This document shows, one piece after another, positions 1 to 6,522 of a stretch of DNA of 23,201 nucleotides (positions are counted from its first letter, which is position 1; every line of letters starts with the position of its first letter). Source of the DNA: a virus; IMG/VR virus record IMGVR_UViG_3300010885_056870, positions 1 to 23,201 of that record. The stretch is one strand, 5' to 3'. The notes below the pieces were generated by a model. That model was not told the origin of the DNA. It saw only the letters and a list, made by a program, of their open reading frames with translations, and made no database searches. A program made the position numbers and the translations under genes.

Positions 1-408
1 AAAATAAGTACCCCCAATATTTTTATTGTACCACTTATCTGAATCCTCAAGAACTTCATTGATGAACATAAACTTTTCTTCGTAATAACTTAATTCTTTT
101 TTACTTGTACAAAGTCTTAAAATTGTTCTTTTAAAATTATTTTTTCCTAAAGTTTCTACGTCTTGCTTTAGTTCATCATCTGATCCCCAATACCTTTGCC
201 AATCAGACTCTCGTACTACCGTTTCTTTTGTCTTCTTACGGCCTTTCTTTCCTTCTTGAGCAGCCATGGCCCTAACACCTAATTTCTTCGTTCTAGTGGA
301 GATTAATGACTTCTTACCAATATATTTCTTACCGGTTTGTATATTTTCTATTTGATACACAAAACCAATATGTTCTTCCATATTAATTTGATCTTCGTTT
401 ATCCACAT
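1..408 (-). CDS. SegE-like GIY-YIG endonuclease, partial (C-terminus beyond left edge)
   Basis: The minus strand is open without a stop from an ATG at 408 to the left edge, giving 136 residues of an unfinished protein. GFVY at residues 15-18 and YIG at 29-31 match the two halves of a GIY-YIG nuclease core. A downstream WQRYWGS at 70-76, then GKNNFKR at 88-94, and YYEEKF at 108-113 holding the probable metal-binding glutamate (E110), resemble the SegE subgroup of phage GIY-YIG proteins. Family knowledge: such proteins are free-standing homing-type endonucleases that cut DNA of related phages. The start lies one base after the stop of the fibre gene at 410; an alternative start is Met10. A very basic stretch near residues 53-61 (KKGRKKTK) could contact DNA. 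The GIY-YIG assignment is fairly sure; actual homing activity is inference. Confidence 0.8.
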   Translation of the reverse strand, partial: MWINEDQINMEEHIGFVYQIENIQTGKKYIGKKSLISTRTKKLGVRAMAAQEGKKGRKKTKETVVRESDWQRYWGSDDELKQDVETLGKNNFKRTILRLCTSKKELSYYEEKFMFINEVLEDSDKWYNKNIGGTYF

Positions 409-409
409 A

Positions 410-1117
410 TTATTCTGGTTGGCCTAATGTAATATCAATTGTACTTATTCCACCCGATAACACTCCGTATCCAGATACGTTCATAGTTCCATAGTAAGAT
501 GTTTGGAATTCCCCAGTATTAGTAGATATTGAAGTATAAGCTGGTTGACCATCTACTTTGAAAATACTTTGTAAATAAACTTGGTAAGGTCCTGAGTATG
601 GTGTTATTCCATATGAGTTTGAGCCAACTGATAATCCAAATGTATCTAATGATAATACTTTTATATTATTAGTATTCCAAACTTCAATAGTTCCTCCCCC
701 TTGAACTTGTGGATACTTAGTGATCTGAATAGATGTAGTAAATACAGGTGTTCTAGAAGGGGTTATGCTAGGAGTTGCTGTTGGACTTAATGAAATTGGT
801 GGTTTACTTGGTGTAACACTTGGTGTAGCACTAGCTGATCCTGGGGGGTTAGCACTTTTTGAAGGAGTAATACTAGGTGTAGGCGATGGACTTCCAGGTA
901 TACAATTTGGTATTGCAACTGTTTCTTGAATAACCTTGTTCATGTCATATGGATCCATAGAATACAAAGTATAACTTCCAGCAGGTAATGAATTTGGCAA
1001 TGTTATTGACTGGGCACCACTTGATATTATTGCATCATAAACAATAACTCCTTCAAAGCTTAATAGCATGTAGTGAACTAGTGAAGAAGAATGCGTATAA
1101 TTAACTGATAATATCAT
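410..1117 (-). CDS. Small fibre/adhesin-like protein with Thr-Pro-Ser linker
   Basis: This 235-residue protein has three parts: an N-terminal region of about 75 residues ending in an isolated cysteine (C72), a Pro/Ser/Thr-rich linker at residues 76-124 starting SPSPTPSITPS, and a C-terminal beta-rich, Gly/Ser/Tyr-rich domain of about 110 residues. The linker is of the same kind as in the 1539- and 1078-residue proteins encoded upstream, so it probably belongs to the same virion appendage set. The N-terminal segment (YDAIISSGAQSITLPNSLPAG) reads like a small beta-sandwich. No signal peptide or membrane helix is evident. It follows the gene at 1119 by one base and precedes the endonuclease gene by one base. 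Function is inferred only from the linker and the neighbours; I do not recognise either end domain. Confidence 0.75.
   Translation of the reverse strand: MILSVNYTHSSSLVHYMLLSFEGVIVYDAIISSGAQSITLPNSLPAGSYTLYSMDPYDMNKVIQETVAIPNCIPGSPSPTPSITPSKSANPPGSASATPSVTPSKPPISLSPTATPSITPSRTPVFTTSIQITKYPQVQGGGTIEVWNTNNIKVLSLDTFGLSVGSNSYGITPYSGPYQVYLQSIFKVDGQPAYTSISTNTGEFQTSYYGTMNVSGYGVLSGGISTIDITLGQPE
746..892 (-). repeat. Thr/Pro/Ser-rich linker-coding region (short)
   Basis: It codes for residues 76-124 of the 235-residue protein and consists of degenerate TPSI/TPSV-type tetrapeptides. At DNA level the plus strand shows imperfect 12-base units of the type actaggagtaat. It shares the run gtaggcgatggactt exactly with the start of a linker in the 1539-residue gene near 2998-3012. 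Confidence 0.8.
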
Positions 1118-1118
1118 A

Positions 1119-1631
1119 TTAACAAGTTGCTGTTGAAATTGAAACTTTTACTGGTACTGTATATGGATCTATTATTGCATTAGGTGCTTTAGGGCAAAGC
1201 ATTGCTTGTCTAAATATATCATCTAATCTATCCTGTAAATCACTATAACCAACTCCTCTAAACCCCCCATTAGTATTTGTTATCCTTGGATTTCCATTTG
1301 TATCCAAATCTAAGTAATTTTTTTTAGAAATATGGCTTGTATCAAATTTTAATACAAAATTCATGTCAGTTTTTTTTGACATTGGTACAGGCTTTCCAAA
1401 TTTACCTACTGCTAATAGATTACCATCATCATCATAAAGACCTAATCCAGTTGAATATGGAGTAAACTCAGATCCTGTAGCAAAATCAACCAATGAACTA
1501 CTATGATTTACCTTGTCAATTAATAAGCTTGGATTATAAGACATATTAAATTCATCCTCATGTACTGTACATTGTACAGAGGTTTCCTGAATCGTATGCT
1601 CATTCTTAAAGCTTATAGTGTATGGTATCAT
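1119..1631 (-). CDS. Fibre-associated protein sharing a C-terminal cassette with the 339-residue protein
   Basis: A 170-residue protein. Residues about 27-100 (EFNMSYNPSLL then GLYDDDGNLLAVGKFGKPV) match the last 67 residues of the protein encoded at 9769-10788 (DLNYTTNPSII then GLLNDDGDLLAVAKISKPI). This cassette recurs, from memory, in structural proteins of marine T4-like phages, where it closes fibre or tail-associated proteins. The protein adds about 70 further residues with two Cys (C147 region and the terminal C170). It probably sits at the base of a fibre or is a fibre-attachment piece; the exact role is unknown. The start codon is preceded by an A/T-rich leader with the word TATTTATA four bases before the ATG (coding strand). 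The stop is one base before the next start. Confidence 0.75.
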   Translation of the reverse strand: MIPYTISFKNEHTIQETSVQCTVHEDEFNMSYNPSLLIDKVNHSSSLVDFATGSEFTPYSTGLGLYDDDGNLLAVGKFGKPVPMSKKTDMNFVLKFDTSHISKKNYLDLDTNGNPRITNTNGGFRGVGYSDLQDRLDDIFRQAMLCPKAPNAIIDPYTVPVKVSISTATC

Positions 1632-1635
1632 CTTT

Positions 1636-1645
1636 TATAAATATT
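1636..1645. promoter_or_regulatory. TATAAATATT junction motif (function unknown)
   Basis: TATAAATATT is read on the plus strand in the 27-base gap between the genes at 1119 and 1659. On the coding strand it reads AATATTTATA and ends four bases before the ATG at 1631. It looks like the T4 late promoter word TATAAATA but points away from the genes. Confidence 0.35.
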
Positions 1646-1658
1646 TTTTATATTTTGA

Positions 1659-1856
1659 CTATATGCTTATGATAGGTAAATTATTTTGTAAAGATGTTAA
1701 TACTTGATTTGCCGTATTGATTGCCGCTTGAATATTTTGAATTTTTTGTTCCTCGGTCATAGATGCTTTTTCGGCAGCTATCCTTGGATTTATTATTAAT
1801 TGAATTTGCTTATTAATAGCATTTAATTCAGCTTGTAATATTTCTAACTCTATCAT
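1659..1856 (-). CDS. Small helical protein of unknown function
   Basis: A 65-residue protein that appears helical almost throughout: it has a heptad-like spacing of Leu/Ile residues (IELEILQAELNAINKQIQLI) and a second Ala/Asn/Gln-rich helix ending in a short hydrophobic tail (NNLPIISI). There is a predicted break at NPRIA. It lies between the 1539-residue fibre gene and the 170-residue fibre-associated gene, with the stop before an A/T-rich gap holding the junction motif. A short coiled-coil connector or a fibre chaperone would fit the location, but this is inference from position and composition. The A-rich leader (aataaaataaaa before the ATG) lacks a Shine-Dalgarno sequence. The reading frame has the same strand and style as its neighbours, which supports it being real. 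Confidence 0.65.
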   Translation of the reverse strand: MIELEILQAELNAINKQIQLIINPRIAAEKASMTEEQKIQNIQAAINTANQVLTSLQNNLPIISI

Positions 1857-1879
1857 TTTTATTTTATTTAATTATATTT

Positions 1880-4800
1880 TTAACCGATGCAAGATTCATT
1901 AAATGTATATGGATTGTCTCCCGATGATCCTACACTAGGAGTTGTTCCTCTTTTTACACAAGCTGTATTAATATCGTCATCGTATACATAAACATAATGA
2001 GATTCTCCATCACAACCAATATATGCAAATGCTTCTGATAAAGGAGGAGGAGTACCGCCACTATTATGGAAGTAGTAAGTAACTCCACATGATACACATC
2101 CATGAGTAACTGAGTTGTATTCAATTACTCTATCTGAACAACCTGCACTTGAACAAGAGTTGATATCACTTTGACTAATTACCCAGTTTGGACCTGAACA
2201 ACGTGCCGTTCCTATGTCATAACAGTCAGGAGATGTATTTGGTGAACCAACGGGATTTGACTGCCGCCATGTTCCGATTGCATAATAAATATTAGGTCCA
2301 GTATAACATGTATTAACGTTTTGATAAACAGGATAATATGTTATAACACCTGCACTACAACTAAAGGTAGTTCCTATACTAGTAGAACCTGCAACTTGGG
2401 ATGTATTAGCCCCACAACTTGGACTACATGTCTGAATAGTCTCTGTAGTTCCTGCATAATTTCCTGTACAGTTATAACGAGAGTCACGTTTTTGAGTTGT
2501 TCCATCACAATATGTGTACCAATATGTACCGTTAAAGTTTTGATTACATGTACAACTATCAGGAAGTACTCTATAAGAATTAGCTCCACAATCATTTTGA
2601 GTTGGCTGCCTATTTTCAGTCCCTACACAACTAGGAGATCCTACATCAAAATAATGATCAGCATTGAAAAATTCAAAAGTTTGTACACTATTTCCAGAAG
2701 GTGAAATTGAAGTACCATTTGTATATGCACTGCCATTAAGTGTTACATTACAAGCAGGTGGGTTGTTATAATATATAGCTATTGTTGTTCCCACCTCATA
2801 ACTTCTAGAACCGGATTTCCAAGTTCCATCCCCAACTCCGTTGATATACACTACATAGCTATCTCCATTTAAACTATTTCGTGGATTTAAAATTACAGTT
2901 GCATAATTTTTAGATGGTGTAGGAGTAATACTTGGAGTTCTAGTTGGAGTTAAACTAGGTGTAACACTAGGTGTTTTACTTGGAGTTATACTTGGAGTAG
3001 GCGATGGACTTGGAACTACACCAAAGTAAACTTTGATAGTTTCAAATTCATTTGCTTGAGTACCACCACTATTCATAAATAATGTTCCAAATGTATAAGA
3101 AAGATTGCCAACACCAAGAGTAATTACCGTTGTAGGATTTACGTTATAAGGGACATATCTCTCGATTTTATCAATATAGTATCCAATATTAGCTGAAATT
3201 GTACTTCCTACTACATTGTATTGATTTTGACCAGCTAATATCAAGCTATAGTTAGTACTAAATGCTGCACTATTTCCAGTAGCATTTAATGTCATAACAC
3301 CATTAGGGCTTTGAAGCTCAAAATAATACTTATACATTATCATACTTGGACTTGGTGTAGGAGTAGGAGTTCTAGTAGGAGTAATACTTGGTGTAGGAGT
3401 AATACTTGGAGTAATACTTGGAGTTAAACTAATACTTGGTGTAGGAGTAATACTTGGAGTAATACTTGGAGTTAAACTAATACTTGGTGTAGGTGTTAAG
3501 CTAGGTGTTGTACTCGGAGTAATACTTATACTTGGAGTAGGAGTTACACTAGGTGTTGCAGTTAAACTAGGAGTAATTGAAGGAGTAACACTCGGAGTTA
3601 TACTAGGTGCTGGTGTTGTACTCGGAGTAACACTTGGAGTAATACTAATACTAGGAGTTACTGTCGGAGTAACAGTCATACTTGGAGTAGGAGTAACACT
3701 AGGACTAGGATTAATACAGTTAGTAAAACTACCAGTAACGTAACTTATCTTATTAATTGGATTGGTAGAATCTATTGATGCTATTTTAATAGCAGTAATA
3801 TCATAAGAAGCTGAAACTACATTTCCGTATGGAACATATGTTTTAACATCACTAGAAGAAGCTGTTACTGGGAATGAAGCAACAAAAGTCTCACTTCCAG
3901 ATACTGTTTGATAAACATTTGCAGTTAATCTGACTTCATTATATAAAGGTGTTTGAAAACTTGCAGAAGTTCCATAAATATAAAATCCATAAAGCTGGTC
4001 ATTTGTTGGATAAGAAACTAAACATATTTCTTCAGCATTTATTGCTATTGTTTGAGATGGATTATAGTAAAAAGGATTAGTTATTCCCCATCTACTTATT
4101 GGTTGATACCATCCAGCTATACCAGATTCAACAGTTGTTATAGCTGTATTGCTAGGGAATAATTTTAAAGATGTTTTTAAATCAGAAGTTGCATATCCCC
4201 TTCTTATAAATGAATTAGAAATATCTAAATTAATGTCAAAACATCTAAATGATGAACTATAATATTTAACGTAATAATGTATTACATTATCATCCATTCC
4301 ATAAAAATACCAATCACTTGTGTGATCTAAATCTGTCGTAACAAGTGAAAAAGTATTGCTATTAGAATCAGTAACAGTTGTGGAACCCGAAGATGCCATT
4401 GTATAAATATTTGTTACCGTACCATTTACTGTTTGATAAAAAGTTCTGTATGGACTTGTTCCACTTATTGTATAATATCCATTAGCTACCTCATATCTAC
4501 CTTCTGTATCATAAAATAATTTTTTACCAATTGTTAAACCAGCACCATTTGTGTTACTATATAATGTACTTACATAATTTGGGTTTGTTTCAACCTTAAG
4601 CTCATGAGTAAAAACTGACTGCAAAGAACCAAGAGAGCTTCCTGATAATGTTGAAGAATAACTATATTTTGCTACAGCATTTGCCTTTGCTTTATTCCAT
4701 GTAACTAATGCTTTATTATTTGCATCAACACCGCTTATACAACTCACCGATGAACTTGCTTCTAAAGTTAAACTTATATATCCTGGATTTGTAGTTAATT

Positions 4801-6499
4801 CAGCACATTCAGATAATGCAATTGTTTCATTAAAGACTTCACTGTAATAAATTGGGTTACCTTCTCCGCAATATGGGATTGGTTTTCCTGATGTATAAGG
4901 AAGTAATAATAATTTATTTATTCTTTCTACAAGGACAGGTGAATCGGCTTGTAATGAATTTTGAAATGAAAGTTTTAATGGATTTTCTGTTAATAATGCT
5001 TTTGGCGATGATGATAATGTTTTTGAAGATATAACACCACCCGACTGTTGATAGAAGTAAACTCCATCTGAATAATAGCCATTATTATTTGTTGTAAGTA
5101 AAACATTCCTTGATAAAACTGATCCATTTTCTATATATGGAGTTGTTGTATAATGGTGAAGAAAACTAGGACATGCATTTTCATTATAATCTTTAGAAGA
5201 ATTAAGAACAACCAAAGCTACGATTAACACAATTATACCAAGTACAATAGCAAGAGGTCCTAATGTTCCTGCCAAAGCAGCCGCAGCTGAATATGTAAAT
5301 GTAACACCTTCAATAAAACATCCACCCGTAACAACAAATGAAGCCAATATAGGACCTGCAAAGAAACCAGCAACAATTGAAATTCCAGCTCCTATAGCTA
5401 TTCCTGCTTGTAAACCCAAAGAAACATTTGTATCAAAACCTTTAACAAATCCATCTGACATTTTTAATCCAGCATGTGTTTCTCCTGTTACCGCATAAAA
5501 ATTTTCTTGTGTTTCAACATATTTTTGGAAATGATTGTCATTTGAATTCTGTCTAGAGCTAGCATGATAACCCATGTAATACTTGTACTTTTGTGGTTGT
5601 ACTATTGTACTAGCAGTTATTACTTCTTTTACTAAACCAACGCCAGACATAAATACATTTACACATGCATCTGTGCCATCACTAACTGATAAGCTTGGCC
5701 ATTTTTGTGGACCATATACATAATCAGTTACACTAGGAGCTACGCCAAATATAGCTCTCCAAGCAGTTTGATATACTGTTTTTCTTTTTTTTATTCCGTA
5801 AGCTCTGTCAAGTTCTCCTCCAACTTTATATACCTTTCCAGTTGAAGAATATCCATAATAATAAGGAAATGCAGGATTATCAAATGATGATTTTGACCAT
5901 ACTTTTGTATCTGTTGACCAACTTGTTATAGGTATTCTTGAATATAGATTTGTTGTTAGCTTAGGGCTATTTATAGAATCCCATGCAGAATAAACATGAA
6001 GACCCATATTATATTTGTATAAAGGAGTATAACAGTCATAACTAACTGTTGTAGAACTACTTAGCCCAGATGAACGGGATATTACACCAATGGATGCATG
6101 TATTTTTAAAAAATTGGTTTTATTTGTTTGATCTCCATTAACAATGACATATAATCTTTGTGTTACGCCACTTATTAATTTTACATCATAACCTGCAACA
6201 GGTTTTCCATCTGAAAAGGGAACAAACAAATCATCTATATTACTTCCTACTGATATTTCGCCAATATTAGACTCAAAAGTTATTGAAGCTATTTCTGCAG
6301 AACCTGTATATAATACATCAAATGTAAGATATCCATAATCTGTAGTTGATAGTTTAATTGTTTTAGACTTGTTATTATAAACTTTACCTATATAATTCTT
6401 AGTTACATTTGTATCTGTTTTAGGTACATATGCCGGCAAGCTAGATTTATAATCAGCAGCCGTAGAAAAAGAAAATGAAGAACTATAAGGTAATGGCAT
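1880..6499 (-). CDS. Giant multidomain fibre/adhesin-like protein with hydrophobic block, two TP-rich linkers and Cys-rich end
   Basis: A 1539-residue protein in a receptor-binding gene cluster. Residues 1-350 are beta-rich and Tyr/Ser-rich. Residues about 358-432 form a 75-residue hydrophobic block (AGIAIGAGISIVAGFFAG and LAIVLGIIVLIVALVVL) able to make two to three membrane helices. Residues 661-680 carry LFYDTEGRYEVANGYYTISG, like a motif in the 1078-residue protein. A Thr/Pro/Ser linker fills 931-1052, followed by a small beta domain at 1053-1162, a second linker at 1163-1196, and a C-terminal region with 20 cysteines. I recognise no enzyme motif. It most likely forms or decorates a tail fibre or other surface appendage and binds host or environmental glycans, by inference from context. 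The hydrophobic block is unusual for such a protein. No signal peptide is seen, as expected for a phage virion protein. Confidence 0.8.
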   Translation of the reverse strand: MPLPYSSSFSFSTAADYKSSLPAYVPKTDTNVTKNYIGKVYNNKSKTIKLSTTDYGYLTFDVLYTGSAEIASITFESNIGEISVGSNIDDLFVPFSDGKPVAGYDVKLISGVTQRLYVIVNGDQTNKTNFLKIHASIGVISRSSGLSSSTTVSYDCYTPLYKYNMGLHVYSAWDSINSPKLTTNLYSRIPITSWSTDTKVWSKSSFDNPAFPYYYGYSSTGKVYKVGGELDRAYGIKKRKTVYQTAWRAIFGVAPSVTDYVYGPQKWPSLSVSDGTDACVNVFMSGVGLVKEVITASTIVQPQKYKYYMGYHASSRQNSNDNHFQKYVETQENFYAVTGETHAGLKMSDGFVKGFDTNVSLGLQAGIAIGAGISIVAGFFAGPILASFVVTGGCFIEGVTFTYSAAAALAGTLGPLAIVLGIIVLIVALVVLNSSKDYNENACPSFLHHYTTTPYIENGSVLSRNVLLTTNNNGYYSDGVYFYQQSGGVISSKTLSSSPKALLTENPLKLSFQNSLQADSPVLVERINKLLLLPYTSGKPIPYCGEGNPIYYSEVFNETIALSECAELTTNPGYISLTLEASSSVSCISGVDANNKALVTWNKAKANAVAKYSYSSTLSGSSLGSLQSVFTHELKVETNPNYVSTLYSNTNGAGLTIGKKLFYDTEGRYEVANGYYTISGTSPYRTFYQTVNGTVTNIYTMASSGSTTVTDSNSNTFSLVTTDLDHTSDWYFYGMDDNVIHYYVKYYSSSFRCFDINLDISNSFIRRGYATSDLKTSLKLFPSNTAITTVESGIAGWYQPISRWGITNPFYYNPSQTIAINAEEICLVSYPTNDQLYGFYIYGTSASFQTPLYNEVRLTANVYQTVSGSETFVASFPVTASSSDVKTYVPYGNVVSASYDITAIKIASIDSTNPINKISYVTGSFTNCINPSPSVTPTPSMTVTPTVTPSISITPSVTPSTTPAPSITPSVTPSITPSLTATPSVTPTPSISITPSTTPSLTPTPSISLTPSITPSITPTPSISLTPSITPSITPTPSITPTRTPTPTPSPSMIMYKYYFELQSPNGVMTLNATGNSAAFSTNYSLILAGQNQYNVVGSTISANIGYYIDKIERYVPYNVNPTTVITLGVGNLSYTFGTLFMNSGGTQANEFETIKVYFGVVPSPSPTPSITPSKTPSVTPSLTPTRTPSITPTPSKNYATVILNPRNSLNGDSYVVYINGVGDGTWKSGSRSYEVGTTIAIYYNNPPACNVTLNGSAYTNGTSISPSGNSVQTFEFFNADHYFDVGSPSCVGTENRQPTQNDCGANSYRVLPDSCTCNQNFNGTYWYTYCDGTTQKRDSRYNCTGNYAGTTETIQTCSPSCGANTSQVAGSTSIGTTFSCSAGVITYYPVYQNVNTCYTGPNIYYAIGTWRQSNPVGSPNTSPDCYDIGTARCSGPNWVISQSDINSCSSAGCSDRVIEYNSVTHGCVSCGVTYYFHNSGGTPPPLSEAFAYIGCDGESHYVYVYDDDINTACVKRGTTPSVGSSGDNPYTFNESCIG
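2912..3013 (-). repeat. Second Thr/Pro/Ser linker of the 1539-residue protein
   Basis: It encodes residues 1163-1196, beginning PSPSPTPSITPSKTPS and leading into the Cys-rich C-terminal region. It has the same head sequence as the linkers in the 235- and 1078-residue proteins. Confidence 0.85.
3344..3709 (-). repeat. First Thr/Pro/Ser linker of the 1539-residue protein
   Basis: It encodes residues 931-1052, about 122 residues of PSIT/PSVT/PTPS tetrapeptides. On the plus strand the DNA has 12-base imperfect tandem units such as acttggagtaat, and a longer block (near 3403-3452 and again near 3448-3498) is repeated almost exactly, so at least one recent local duplication is visible. Confidence 0.85.
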
Positions 6500-6505
6500 A
6501 TCAAA

Positions 6506-6515
6506 TATAAATATT
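6506..6515. promoter_or_regulatory. TATAAATATT junction motif (function unknown)
   Basis: Plus-strand TATAAATATT in the 23-base gap between the two giant fibre genes. On the coding strand it ends six bases before the ATG at 6499. Same word and orientation as at 1636, 18166, 18179 and 20678. Confidence 0.35.
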
Positions 6516-6522
6516 CATTATT

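Noticed and set aside
1857-1879. A/T-rich 23-base gap as a promoter
   Set aside because: It has no recognisable element; unlike the other gaps it lacks the TATAAATA word.
2374-2595. Minus-strand 73-codon frame
   Set aside because: It overlaps the 1539-residue gene in another frame on the same strand, with no sign of a start or conserved pattern.
2321-2704. Plus-strand 127-codon frame rich in Cys and Thr
   Set aside because: It lies entirely opposite the Cys-rich end of the 1539-residue gene and is a shadow of it.
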